Counted from the first letter of the stretch, positions 15,452 through 24,527 are shown. The stretch: 64,000 nucleotides of DNA from Pirellulimonas nuda (GCF_007750855.1 NZ_CP036291.1:3472001-3536000), one strand, 5' to 3'. The notes: generated from the sequence alone by a model not told the origin. Program-made: numbers and translations.

Positions 15452-17235
15452 GGCTCCGTCCTTTCAATCGCGTGCTTCCTAGCACTGACAGCAGCCTACG
15501 ACGGTCGGCCGCGGCAAGTAAACTACGGTTTTTTATTTTTTCCTGGGTCGCCCCCCAGGCCCTGCGGTGCCCTCCGCCAGACGCCGAGCTTGGCCATAAG
15601 CCCTCGTTTTAAAGGCTCCGCGCGACCCGCGCCATGGGGACTCTGGTTCCCGCGTCCCGCGCACGCGTTCGCCGACGCCCCGGTTTGAACCAGCCGTTTC
15701 CGCTTCCTCGAACGGGAACGCATCCATTGCTCCGACGCGAGTCGGCTTCGGACCTCGAGGCTGCCGTCACGTCCGATTCGCTTCACTGCCGGCCGCAAGC
15801 TGGTGCGGCCGCTCACGCGGCAGCAACAAAAGCCGCTGCTGTTGATCAACAACGCCGCGGAGTCATGCACACGCAGCCGCAAAAGCGAAGCGGGGCGTCA
15901 GTCGCCTATCTCGCCGCACGGTTCGGAGCGCAACGACTCGAGGACATGAATCGCTTCACCGGAAGTGACAGTTCTCCGTCTCTTGGATTCAGACGCCCTT
16001 CATAGGCTCTGCTGGCAAGGTCGGCGGCCCCATCTACGATTGGGCCGGCCGCACGAGGCGGTGAGAGTCGTGGCGCGCTGGCCTGCAGCCCCGGGTCGCG
16101 AAGCCGCCGCAGAGCTTTGCGCAGGCCGCCGACGCAAGAGCGGCCGTCGGCAGTCGCGGCTGCCCCCTCCCCTCCCCTAAAGAAATCTCCGCGCGGGGGC
16201 GAATTCCAAGCGAACCGGTATTGGAGCGCAAACCGGGGTGTGCCAGAACGATGAACGCTGGCATCCGCGCACGCCGCGGGCGCCGCGGGCGTGACTGCCC
16301 GCCCAAGCGCCCAGAGTCCTCTGCCCGCTAGGACGGCAACCCGGCGGCCCGCGAGGCTGGCGCTCTTTGACAACTCAAGCCTTGCCCCGGCGGACAGAGC
16401 GTAAACGGCCGCGCCGGGGCCGCAACGTATCGCGAGCTTCGATAAGCCCAACGATAGACCTCGCCCGTGGGGAAGGCCGGGCAGCGCCCGGGCGCGCGGT
16501 TTACCGGTCGGATTCGAATCCCGAGCGACTCGGCCCATCGATAAACCGCTCCTCGAGACCGGCGTCGAGCGCGTTCCCCGCGTTTATCGCCAGCGGGCCC
16601 GGGTCGAGCCGCCGTCGACGCGGGACCGAAGTGATATTTGGCGAGTCGGTATGTAATCGGTGAGCAGCCCCGATGCCCCCAATCCCGGCGCCCCCGGCGG
16701 AGACTGCGGACCGCTACGGGCGCTAAATGCGCGCCGCTCACGAGCGATCCGGTCGGGTCGCCTGGCGCTACGGACGGGGCCGGGCGTGGTCCGGCAGCGG
16801 CCGTCAGAATACGAGCACTTCGGACCGACCGCGTCAGGGACAAGCGCAAAGCGAGGCGTTATCGTTCTCAAGGGCGACCCGAGCATCCGCCTGGGGGCGC
16901 GTGCGCCATGGCGAGAATGCGTATCACACGCTCCTTGGGCGGCGAACGCCCGACCTAAGCCGCCCCGCGGCTGGGCGGCCGATACCCGCCGGCGCCCCCT
17001 TCGGCCAGCGCCCGCTTGGTCGGGTCGCAGGTCGACGACGGGGCCTCTCATTGCCCTCACCAGCCGCGGGACGCTACGCGTCCGTGGCCTGGATTGGGCC
17101 ACTTGGGCCCCGGGGTCGCCGCTTCAGCTAGACCTGCGGCGCTCACCCGCCCCGGACGAGCGTGGGCAATCGCCATCGCCTTGATCGACGAAGGGCGGCC
17201 GCCGCGATCAGAGAACCATATCCTTGGACGGGTAG
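15452..17235. other. 1.8-kb gene-poor region
   Basis: Open frames exist on both strands throughout, but all are of the low-quality kind produced by GC-rich DNA. I find no start with a ribosome-binding site, no family match and no RNA gene. A sequence resembling a T-arm near 16507-16525 does not build into a tRNA. Confidence 0.5.
16384..16420. repeat. Palindromic repeat, copy 1
   Basis: GCCCCGGCG...CGCCGGGGC with a similar spacer recurs at 38013-38048. The two copies share the inner GGACA and GCGT blocks, so this is more than a simple GC palindrome. Confidence 0.45.
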
Positions 17236-17353
17236 AGTGATCGGTGGCGATTCGCCTCGGACCACCTCCGGTTCGAGCCGGTCCCGGAGCCCGCCTCGCT
17301 GGTGATCGCTGCAGTGAGGCTTGCGTGCCCGGCACGGCGACGCCGGAAATAAC
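17236..17353 (+). pseudogene. PEP-CTERM gene 3' fragment
   Basis: In one frame this reads RFASDHLRFEPVPEPASLVI then AAVRLACPARRRRK and a TAA stop. It is a close relative of the last 35 codons of the PEP-CTERM gene at 18911-19594 (FEPVPEPASLVTAAVGLACL). A TAG stands just upstream, so the rest of the gene is gone. The hydrophobic segment has been weakened by G-to-R and W-to-R-type changes. It is a decayed duplicate. Confidence 0.75.
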
Positions 17354-17785
17354 GCGGTGGCTGAGCGACCCCGCAGCCAACCAAGGCCTGCGCCCGGGCG
17401 CCGGGCAGGCATGTCCTCGAAAAGCGGGAGGAGACGATCCGCGGACCGAACGGCTTGCTGGACGGCGCCGACTGCGCTGTCGCAGGCTGAAGACCAGGCG
17501 GACCGCGGCGGGGCAACCGTCTCGGCCGGGGTAAGCCGGCCGCGCAGACGGGCGCCGCAGATCGGCTGGCGCGACCGCGCCGCCCCGAGCAATGGGCCCC
17601 CATTTTTGGATCAGGCCCGCCTGGAGCACCGGACGGGTCTCGAGAAGCGGGCCGTAGCGGTTGTGCCGGGGGGATCCAGGCGCAGGACGCTGGGCCGGCG
17701 CCGAGCCTTTCCACCTGCCGGGCGGGCTAGGCCTGCGGCAAACCGGCCAACGGCCGTCGGCCCAGAACCATTCGGAGAAACCCAG
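17354..17785. other. Intergenic before PilZ gene
   Basis: No gene supported. It presumably holds the promoter of the PilZ gene, but no clear -35/-10 pair can be picked. Confidence 0.4.
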
Positions 17786-18127
17786 ATGCCCGGCAAAGAA
17801 ACCACGCAAGCGTATTCGGAAGGGCTGCTCGACGATCTGCTGCTGGTCGCGCAGGCCGAGTTCAAGAGCGACCGCAGAACTGAGCAGCGCTACCCGTTCT
17901 TCCGCCCTGCCTCGGTCCAGGTCGGCGGTCACAACTTCTCGGCGTTCACGCGCGAGATCAGCGTTTCGGGGGTCGGGCTGCTGCACAGCATGGAGCTGCC
18001 GCTGAGCGAAGTCGTGATCCAGATCGCCGGGGGCGCGCGGCAGCTGCGCCTACGCATTGAACGGTGCGAACCGATCGGAGAAGGCTGGTACACCGGCGGC
18101 GGCGCGCTGCTGGGCGGCAACGCCTAG
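17786..18127 (+). CDS. PilZ domain protein (113 aa)
   Basis: The start MPGKETTQAYSEGLLDDLLL follows CGGAGAAACCC. The PilZ c-di-GMP-binding signature is visible: RTEQR (RxxxR) at about residues 31-35, then FTREISVSGVGLL in the place of the (D/N)xSxxG motif, with Glu at the first position instead of Asp or Asn. The rest is a beta-rich domain (LRLRIERCEPIGEGWYTGGG). It stands alone, so the output partner is unknown. Single-domain PilZ proteins usually respond to c-di-GMP and act on motility, surface or regulatory partners. The Glu change may weaken binding. Confidence 0.82.
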   Translation: MPGKETTQAYSEGLLDDLLLVAQAEFKSDRRTEQRYPFFRPASVQVGGHNFSAFTREISVSGVGLLHSMELPLSEVVIQIAGGARQLRLRIERCEPIGEGWYTGGGALLGGNA

Positions 18128-18896
18128 CACGAGACACGGTCGTCGACGAGCGACCCGATCCGAGCATCGATGCGGCTCGGGGCGGGCCTGCTGCGGGCGT
18201 ATGAAGCCGAGAACGCGTCGTGGCTGGCGCGCAGGCCGAAACCGACCGGCGAGACACCGGTGTGGGGTGTCTGGCCATCGTCGTGTTCCGACGAGAAGCG
18301 CGCGTATCAAGACACCAACGGATTCGATTGGACGCGGCGGCGGGCGTACGAATCGGCTCTCTCGGAAGCCCGTCAACAGGACGCGGCCGACAGCGCGCAC
18401 TATCTGGCCGGTGGAGACCCGTACCTTGCGCGGGAGCGCCTTGCCGGCCGGCGGCGTGAGCGCGGCGTCAGCCGCGACTACTTGCCCCCCGACCTTGAGG
18501 CGCGGGCCCCGTCCGCCCCAATCCGCTTGAAGGCTCGGGTTTGGCAGTGCGATCTGCCTTGGGGAGCCGCGGCAACCCTTCCGCGTGGCTAACCGGCTGC
18601 TGTGTTTGGCTTTACGAAGTCAGCGTTCACCAAGATTGAGAAAGACCCGTTTTCAGGCGCCGTTCACAAAGGCGATTGTCCAAGCCGTTCACGGACGTGT
18701 CGTCGGTGCGGATCGCCTTGCACTTGAGCGGCCCGTAGAACGGTTTGAGCCGCCCAGCACCGCCGACGAGACCGCCCGCCGCCGCGTCGGCGGTAGGCGC
18801 ATTCCCCCCGGCGGGCGGTTATACTAGGGCCGCCGGCTTGGGGGGACGAGCAGCCGCATCGCGGTGTCCCGCCACGAGTGACTCGCAACACCTCAC
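18128..18896. other. Intergenic with one doubtful ORF (18170-18592 +)
   Basis: A 140-aa frame starting MRLGAGLLRAYEAENASWLA is hydrophilic and without match or strong ribosome-binding site. Its last 20 residues look random. I do not call it a gene. The end of the interval holds the leader of the PEP-CTERM gene. Confidence 0.35.
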
Positions 18897-18910
18897 CGGG
18901 AGCAACGCTA

Positions 18911-19594
18911 ATGACCGCTGCATTTCAGTCCACCCTTGGGGCGCGCCGCCCGGCCTGGGTCGCCGCGCGGCAGGGGCTGTCCAAGCTTCTCGCCATGCTG
19001 ACCCCCGTCTTGTTGACGGCCCTGGTTGCTTCCAACGCCGAGGCCTTGAGCCCGATTGGCCCCGGAGACTTTTCTGGCAACGAATCGGTGGTCGACTTCG
19101 GCCCCGTCACCACCGGCGCTGCTGTCGATGGAGCAACGATCGGCGGAGTCACGTTCGGCTTCACCGTTGGCGGCATCCCCAGCAGCGACGCGACCATCGG
19201 CGCCGGGCCAGGCAACACGAATAACATCTTCGTCGCCAACATCGAGGGAAGTTCCTCCGGCGTGCTGTCGATGACCTTTCCGGGACCCCAAATCCGTGTG
19301 GGCTACGGCTGGGCCATCATCAGCTCCCCCGGCGTCACGAGCGTCGAGCTGTTCGACGCGGGGGATGTTTCTCTAGGGAGCCTCGACTTCCTGGGGGCGC
19401 CCGACCCCAACTTCGACGGCGGATGGGTGGGCGTCGAGAGCGGCGCGGCGTTCCTCCGCGCCGAGGTAACGTGGTCCCCCGATCAAGGGCGGTTCGCCTT
19501 TGACAACCTGCGGTTCGAGCCGGTCCCGGAACCTGCTTCGCTGGTGACCGCTGCGGTGGGGCTTGCGTGCCTCGCATGGCGACGCCGGAACTAG
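18911..19594 (+). CDS. PEP-CTERM sorting domain protein (227 aa)
   Basis: The start at 18911 (MTAAFQSTLGARRP) follows GGGAG; an upstream ATG at 18878 is less likely. A signal peptide occupies residues about 20-46 (LLAMLTPVLLTALVASNAEA). The body is a beta-rich secreted domain with SGVLSMTFPGPQIRVGYGWA, suggestive of the lectin-like beta-sandwich often seen in this class. The C-terminus has the full sorting signal: VPEPAS, a hydrophobic helix and WRRRN. An exosortase elsewhere in the genome would process it. A decayed copy of its 3' end lies at 17236. Confidence 0.85.
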   Translation: MTAAFQSTLGARRPAWVAARQGLSKLLAMLTPVLLTALVASNAEALSPIGPGDFSGNESVVDFGPVTTGAAVDGATIGGVTFGFTVGGIPSSDATIGAGPGNTNNIFVANIEGSSSGVLSMTFPGPQIRVGYGWAIISSPGVTSVELFDAGDVSLGSLDFLGAPDPNFDGGWVGVESGAAFLRAEVTWSPDQGRFAFDNLRFEPVPEPASLVTAAVGLACLAWRRRN

Positions 19595-19855
19595 GCGGAC
19601 TCGCACGGTTGGGAGCCCCGCTGATCTTGCGCCCGCGGGGCTTTCTGACCAGCTCTTCGCTCTGTGGCCTTCGTACACACCAGCGCCAGCAGTAGAAAAC
19701 TTGGTGCTACAATCGTCTGCTCCGGGCTGCTGGACCTGCCGGGCCGCGGAGGGCCTGACTGCGTCCGCTACCCCCTGGGTGCAGGGAACCAACGCCGCGG
19801 GAATGCTACACGGTGGGAATTGAGGGAGTTATTTTTGAGCGGTTCCTGAGCCGGG

Positions 19856-20042
19856 CGCCACCGACCCCCTGGGCTACGGCGTGGTAGAGAACAAGGTCTC
19901 CTTCCACGACCTCCACGCCACCAGGCTCCACATGTTTGGGATCGATCACGAACGCTTCACGGTCAAGTTCCAAGGCCTCGACGCCAAGCTCACCGGGGTC
20001 GAACCGGCCCGCGGGATCACCGAACTGATGGCGTGTGGGCAC
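19856..20042 (+). pseudogene. DUF1501 family C-terminal fragment
   Basis: The frame reads [40 protein letters not shown] and ends GITELMA. This corresponds to the conserved C-terminus of planctomycete DUF1501 (sulfatase-like) proteins, where ENKVHVHDLHAT, LGLDHE and FxGRDxRLTD are typical. Nothing of the other 400 residues is present, so it is a gene remnant. Confidence 0.8.
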
Positions 20043-20164
20043 CCCCAAGCCGAGCGAGGCCAAGCGGGGGATTGGAGAAGGCACACAAGTGCCCCGCGCC
20101 CCAGCCCCCACGCGGTGGCCCCGTTGGCAGACCTCGGTCACAAAACAAAAACTCGGGGCTCCTC

Positions 20165-21304
20165 TTAAAACCGCAGGATCAGGTCGACCGTCAGCCGGTT
20201 CTGCAGCACATCGCGGCGCTGAGTGACCGGGTTCTCCCAGGCGACGCCGATCTCGGTCTTGCGGTTCGGCTTGTACTTGCCGCCGAAGGCCGCGGTCACG
20301 ATGTCGTTGCCCGCTACGTCAGCCGAGCCGAGGTTGAACAAGTCACCCCCTTCGACACCGGATAGGCCAAGCCGGCCGTCGCCGCTTCCGGTCCAGTGGT
20401 ACAGGTTCATCTCTGCCAGCGCGTACCAACCACGGCGGAACTGGTAGTCGAGGTGGTTCGACCAGTAGTTGAAGCTCGAGTTGGCGTCGCCATCGACCGG
20501 GATAAGCCCGCCGAACGCGCTCACGTAGTGCCCACAATCACACACCTCGGCGCCACCGGTAAGGAACAGGTTGAACACCCCGTCCCCCAGCCCCTGCAGC
20601 GTCCGTGTCGAACCGACGGGGAGGCTGTAAGTAAAGCCGCCAGAGAGGAGCCGCTGGTTCTCCTCGTCACGGAACAACGCGTACTTGAAGCCCAGGTCGA
20701 TGTCGGCCCAGCCGTCGTCGATCAGCGGGTTGCTCGAAACCGCGTAGCCGTCCCGAGTAGCGATAAGGCTGAGCCGTTCGGACAAACGCGCTCGCACCTG
20801 CGCCGCGTAGAGTTGGATATCTCCCCCCCCGGCCCCCTGCGGCACGTGGTGCTGCAAGAAGATGCCCCGCACCTCGGTCACGTTGCGAGGGTCTTCAAAG
20901 TAAACCGGGTTGGTCATCGGGCTGATAAAGTTGTCGAAGCAGGGCTCGGTAGGGCACGCGATGCAGCCCAGCAGCAGCCCGGGGAGCGGGCAGCCTTGGC
21001 TGCACGGGTCGTGCGTCAGCAGGCCACAGCCCAGCAGGCCGGTGTTCGGCGGGCAGCAGCCCCCCCAACCCCGGCTGCTGCAATGGATCGCGTCGCCACA
21101 GCGATCGCCCCCAAAACAGCCGCCGCAATCGGCAGCAACGCCGCAGGAAGAGGGCGCGACTTGCCAGTCGACCATAAACGCGTCCGATTCCTCCAGCACC
21201 CCTTCAAAAGACTGGGCGACCGACCCCGCAGGCTCGGCGCCCCAACCCGAGGTCGCCAAAGCCGTTGTTGCTAGCGCGGCTATCCAAAGTCGATTGCGTC
21301 GCAT
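20165..21304 (-). CDS. Outer-membrane beta-barrel protein with Cys-rich N-terminus (379 aa)
   Basis: The start [20 protein letters not shown] follows GGAGGCAGGGCG and opens a signal peptide ending near GWGA. Residues about 50-125 have a Cys/Gly-rich segment ([40 protein letters not shown]), unusual for a barrel. From about 130 on the chain alternates as beta strands with aromatic girdles ([60 protein letters not shown]) and ends in TVDLILRF, with a terminal Phe typical of outer-membrane barrels. It resembles the MetA-pathway/porin-like transporters of planctomycetes. The cargo is unknown. Confidence 0.72.
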   Translation of the reverse strand: MRRNRLWIAALATTALATSGWGAEPAGSVAQSFEGVLEESDAFMVDWQVAPSSCGVAADCGGCFGGDRCGDAIHCSSRGWGGCCPPNTGLLGCGLLTHDPCSQGCPLPGLLLGCIACPTEPCFDNFISPMTNPVYFEDPRNVTEVRGIFLQHHVPQGAGGGDIQLYAAQVRARLSERLSLIATRDGYAVSSNPLIDDGWADIDLGFKYALFRDEENQRLLSGGFTYSLPVGSTRTLQGLGDGVFNLFLTGGAEVCDCGHYVSAFGGLIPVDGDANSSFNYWSNHLDYQFRRGWYALAEMNLYHWTGSGDGRLGLSGVEGGDLFNLGSADVAGNDIVTAAFGGKYKPNRKTEIGVAWENPVTQRRDVLQNRLTVDLILRF

Positions 21305-21633
21305 CGCCCTGCCTCCGTGTCAATCGTGGCTTGTTGAGCGTCCAAGCCGGGGTGACGCTCGAAACCGGGCGGCCTCCAAGCCGCGCCCATCGACAACTTC
21401 GGTCGACCACCGGCACCCACCGGCAAGTATCAGCGGCGGGACGCACAAAGATCACGATTGGCAAGAAATACCGAACCGTCGTAAGCGAATCCTGCCAAAG
21501 CGGTCCAACTTAAACCTAAGACAAACATGACATCCAAGTCACTGCTGTCCTAAAGTGCGATGGAGAGTGCCGCGGGCAGACGCGGCTATGCAAGCAACCC
21601 TTTATAACTCGCAGTTCTTGGGAATCGTCTTGG
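21305..21633. other. Intergenic
   Basis: No gene seen. It contains the divergent leaders of the beta-barrel gene and the IS3 element. Confidence 0.4.
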
Positions 21634-21685
21634 TGAGAGACTTCGTGATTAAGATGGGGCCGAGCCCAGTATCACGAAGGAGACG

Positions 21686-21997
21686 ATGACGACGGCGCAA
21701 CGCTGTGACGTGTCCATTGCCAACCGCCGCGAGGCGGTGCTGAAACTACTCCGAAGAGTACAGCCGGCTGCGGCGATCGCCCGCGAGGTTGGCGTCAGCG
21801 AGCCGACGCTGTGCCGCTGGCGGGACGAGTTGCTCGCCGGTGGTGAGCAGGCGCTCTCTGCCAAGGCAGGCAAGCACGACACCCGCGGCAAGCGGATCGC
21901 CGAGCTCGAAAGAGAGATCGAACGACGCGATCAGGTGATCGGCGAGTACACGATCGCCGACCGCATTCTAAAAAAGCTCTCGGACGCCTCCCTCTGA
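21686..21997 (+). CDS. IS3-family OrfA with -1 frameshift site
   Basis: This 103-aa protein has an HTH_Tnp_1-type domain (VLKLLRRVQPAAAIAREVGV then SEPTLCRWRDELLAGGEQAL) and a helical tail ELEREIERRDQVIGEY. The heptamer A-AAA-AAG at 21970-21976 lies exactly in the zero frame. A -1 slip there reads on as KALGRLPLSEETRTWIAAEL into orfB without a stop. This is the standard way IS3 elements make the active OrfAB transposase. Confidence 0.88.
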   Translation: MTTAQRCDVSIANRREAVLKLLRRVQPAAAIAREVGVSEPTLCRWRDELLAGGEQALSAKAGKHDTRGKRIAELEREIERRDQVIGEYTIADRILKKLSDASL

Positions 21998-22968
21998 GCG
22001 AAGAGACCCGCACATGGATCGCCGCCGAGCTCGAATCCGAAACGGCTTCGCCCACGCCACGTCAGACGGCGGTGCTGCGGCTGGTGGGGGTGGCGCCGTC
22101 GAGTTGGCATCGTCCGCCACGCGACGGGGAGCGGAAGCGTCCCGGCCCCACGCCGCAGGCGATCCCCACCCAGATCGTCCAAGGGGTGGTCGCCATGGCC
22201 ACCGGAAACCCCTGGTACGGCGCCAAGCGGATCGCCGTGATGCGCCGCCGCGGAGGCCTCGCCGTGACCGACCGCCAAGCGTACCGCGTGATGAAAGTCC
22301 ACAAGCTACTCAGGCAGAAGCGGACGCGGCGGGCCGAGGTCTACCAGGCGGCGAAGCTCTTCGAGCTGCTGCGGCAGGCTCCCAACGACCGGTGGCAGAT
22401 GGACGTGACGTACATCCACATCCCGGGCTCTGGCTGGAGGTATGCGGTGACGGTGATCGACTACTACAGCCGCTACCTGCTGGCGTGCTGCCTGACGCCC
22501 AGCTACAGCGGGCACGACGTGATTCATGGCCTGAAGCTGGCCCGCGAGGAGGCGGAGCGGATCCACGGCCCACTCGCCAAGAGCCCCAACCTGGTGACCG
22601 ACAACGGCCCGTCCTTCATCGCCCGGCGGTTCGGCGCGTTCGTAAAGGACCGTTTTTCGCACATGCGGATCCAGTATCGCACTCCGCAACAGCTAGGACT
22701 GCTCGAGAGGTTTCACCGGACCTTGAAGGAGGAAGAGGTGTACTGGCAGTTGTACGAGAATCCGCAGCACGTGCGGGAATGCTTGGCTGTGTTCCGCGAG
22801 CGTTACAACACGCGGCGACCGCACTGGTCGCTGGCGCCGAGCGAGGGGGGCGACGTGCTGGTTCCCCGCGAGGTGTACGCCGAAGGGAAAGAGATACGCC
22901 CCCCCCGTTGGCAGAGTTGGGCCGTGGCGGCCCAGGCGAAGCTGGAGGAGATGTTGACCGCCGCGTAG
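21976..22968 (+). CDS. IS3-family OrfB, DDE transposase (expressed by frameshift)
   Basis: The frame is open from the slippery site and includes ETASPTPRQTAVLRLVGVAP, an HTH_21-like segment GNPWYGAKRIAVMRRRGGLA and the rve core. The DDE residues are in WQMDVTYIHIPG, NLVTDNGPSFIARR and QLGLLERFHRTLKEEEVYW. The end YNTRRPHWSLAPSEGG is typical. A GTG at 22072 could start a separate OrfB, but the fusion is the likely product. The frame appears intact, so the element may be mobile. Confidence 0.9.
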   Translation, partial: ALGRLPLSEETRTWIAAELESETASPTPRQTAVLRLVGVAPSSWHRPPRDGERKRPGPTPQAIPTQIVQGVVAMATGNPWYGAKRIAVMRRRGGLAVTDRQAYRVMKVHKLLRQKRTRRAEVYQAAKLFELLRQAPNDRWQMDVTYIHIPGSGWRYAVTVIDYYSRYLLACCLTPSYSGHDVIHGLKLAREEAERIHGPLAKSPNLVTDNGPSFIARRFGAFVKDRFSHMRIQYRTPQQLGLLERFHRTLKEEEVYWQLYENPQHVRECLAVFRERYNTRRPHWSLAPSEGGDVLVPREVYAEGKEIRPPRWQSWAVAAQAKLEEMLTAA

Positions 22969-22987
22969 GACATCCTGTCCCGGATTT

Positions 22988-23060
22988 CGCCGCATCCATG
23001 CGGCGACCAGGGGGGCTCATTGCCGCCCCCTGGACCCCCGGCTAGCCACTTCTCCTGTTC
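22988..23060 (+). repeat. 54-bp dispersed repeat, copy 2, with adjoining hairpin
   Basis: A perfect hairpin, CGCCGCAT-CC-ATGCGGCG (22988-23005), is followed by the sequence shared with 3283-3336 (starts ACCAGGGGGGCTCATTGCCG, ends CCACTTCTCCTGTTC). The internal CCAGGGGG...CCCCCTGG can form a second hairpin. Both copies lie a short distance after a transposase stop codon. Confidence 0.7.
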
Positions 23061-23175
23061 GAAGAAGCACAGATCAAACCGTGAAAAGGTCTCTCACAAA
23101 GCGAGCCCCGACGATGCCACTTGCACTGCGTACCAAGACATATCGGTTCCAATCCTATGTACGTCTGTCATTTGT

Positions 23176-23634
23176 TCACGGAATCCGCCACTCCCATACT
23201 TCACCGTCCTCAGGATGGATTTCTTCGTTCCACAGCTCGAAACCAAGCTTTCTAAGGATGGTCGTCGAAGCGCCTTCTTCGCGAAGAGTTTGAGCGGCGA
23301 CTATGACCGTTGGGTCTGCCTGATTCGTGAGCCGAATTAGCTCGCTCGCCATCGCGGTTGCGAACCCAAGCCCCTCGTGCTCTGGAAGTGTGCAGTAGGC
23401 AATCTCGACCCGTAGCACACCTTCGTCCTTGGCGGGCGGGTGTTTGAAACCGCAGACGCCGACACACACATTCTCGGCAACAGCGACATAGCCTATCCAA
23501 GGGGGCCGATAGTCTAACTCCATATGAACCTTAGCGAATTCAGCTGCGACCTCGCTAATAAAAACTGGCGCCTCCTTCACTAACTCGGGTAGTTTTCCAT
23601 CGGGAGTGACCGGTAGCAAAATAATACTCGGCAT
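23176..23634 (-). CDS. GNAT-family N-acetyltransferase (152 aa)
   Basis: The layout is that of a GNAT domain: VAVAENVCVGVCGFKHPPAK as beta-4, RVEIAYCTLPEHEGLGFATA with the acetyl-CoA-binding motif A (the usual Q/RxxGxG/A is EGLGFA here), and the C-terminal TTILRKLGFELWNEE. It resembles RimJ/RimL-type enzymes that acetylate amino groups. The substrate cannot be read from sequence. The codon and base composition is clearly less GC-rich than its neighbours, which suggests recent transfer. No operon partner. Confidence 0.82.
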   Translation of the reverse strand: MPSIILLPVTPDGKLPELVKEAPVFISEVAAEFAKVHMELDYRPPWIGYVAVAENVCVGVCGFKHPPAKDEGVLRVEIAYCTLPEHEGLGFATAMASELIRLTNQADPTVIVAAQTLREEGASTTILRKLGFELWNEEIHPEDGEVWEWRIP

Positions 23635-23949
23635 AGATCCTGACCCGTCTTTTCGAATCGCAGTGAAAGAGCATCCTTGATGACACGCTTCGACGTGTTG
23701 GAGTTCGGTGCGTCAGATTCATCGTTCGACGCATTCTAGCAGAGAGCCGTAAGTGCAAAGGTGTGACCCTCCCGGGCAGCGAAATGCGACCGGCAAACCT
23801 ACCGCGGTTGCATCAACCTCGCTGAGTTAGGGCTCCCGCTAACGCGCGGCGGTGGACATCACCTCAGCGGGATGAGCCCAAGTTCGGAGCCGCCTCGGCG
23901 TCGCCCGTGACATGAGTGGATCGGTAACCTCACGGTCCTACAAGTGTTG
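23635..23949. other. Intergenic
   Basis: No gene found. This is AT-richer DNA upstream of the acetyltransferase, probably acquired with it. Confidence 0.4.
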
Positions 23950-23973
23950 CATGTCCACGTGAGCGTGGACATG
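23950..23973. repeat. Perfect hairpin at a gene-truncation point
   Basis: CATGTCCACG-TGAG-CGTGGACATG is a 10-bp perfect stem. The sugar transferase homology begins immediately after it, so the hairpin may be the remaining end of an IS200/IS605-type element. Confidence 0.6.
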
Positions 23974-24527
23974 GCATCCGGCTGGGGCTGGCGGCGCCGG
24001 CGCTGCCGATGCTCGTGATCGCCGCGGCCGTCAAGTTCACCAGCCCCGGGCCGGTCTTCTTCCGCCAGAAGCGCTACGGGCTCGATGGCCGCGAGATCCG
24101 CGTGTGGAAGTTCCGCTCGATGCGGGTGCAGGAGAACGGCGCCGAGGTCCGCCAGGCCACCAAGGGAGACGACCGCATCACCCCCGTGGGCCGGGTGCTG
24201 CGGAAGACCTCGCTGGACGAGCTGCCGCAGCTTTTGAACGTGATCGAGGGGACGATGAGCCTGGTGGGCCCTCGGCCCCACGCCACGGCCCACAACGAGC
24301 AGTACCGCTCGCGGATCGACGGCTACATGCTCCGCCACAAGGTGAAGCCGGGAATCACGGGGCTGGCCCAGGTGCGGGGCTACCGTGGCGAGACCGACAC
24401 GCTCGACAAGATGCAGGGCCGCGTCTACTTCGACCACCAGTACATCCGCAACTGGTCGATCTGGATGGACCTGCGGATCTTGTTCGAGACCATTTCGGTC
24501 GTCTTCAAGCAGGAGAACGCCTACTAA
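23974..24527 (+). pseudogene. Undecaprenyl-phosphate sugar phosphotransferase, C-terminal part
   Basis: The frame has the bacterial sugar transferase domain (WcaJ/PssY type). It starts inside the membrane-entry helix (LGLAAPALPMLVIAAAVKFT) and runs through SPGPVFFRQKRYGLDGR, VWKFRSMRV, LRKTSLDELPQLLNV, MSLVGPRPH and KPGITGLAQVRGYRGET. These enzymes load the first sugar phosphate onto undecaprenyl phosphate in exopolysaccharide synthesis. The usual 250-300 residues of N-terminal membrane and CoA-binding-like domain are absent. An ATG at 24009 could give a 172-aa product, but without the entry helix it is unlikely to work. Confidence 0.82.

Larger units (their letters stand above)
21634..23097 (+). 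mobile_element. IS3-family element (orfA-orfB)
   Basis: The ends are imperfect inverted repeats starting TGAGAGAC (21634-21641 and complement 23090-23097). The two genes are joined by a frameshift signal. No clear target duplication is seen, and the right repeat matches the left only over about ten bases, so exact ends are provisional. A 54-bp dispersed repeat lies inside the 3' noncoding end. Confidence 0.7.

Noticed and set aside
16490-16540. Possible tRNA (sequence GGATTCGAATCCC)
   Set aside because: The T-arm-like loop is present, but no acceptor stem, D-arm or anticodon arm can be built around it.
18170-18592. 140-aa open frame
   Set aside because: No homology I recognise, weak start and a random-looking end; listed only as doubtful within the intergenic entry.
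22988-23060. Integron attC site
   Set aside because: The palindromes lack the R'/R'' core pattern and no integrase or cassette array is nearby; the shared repeat follows transposases instead.
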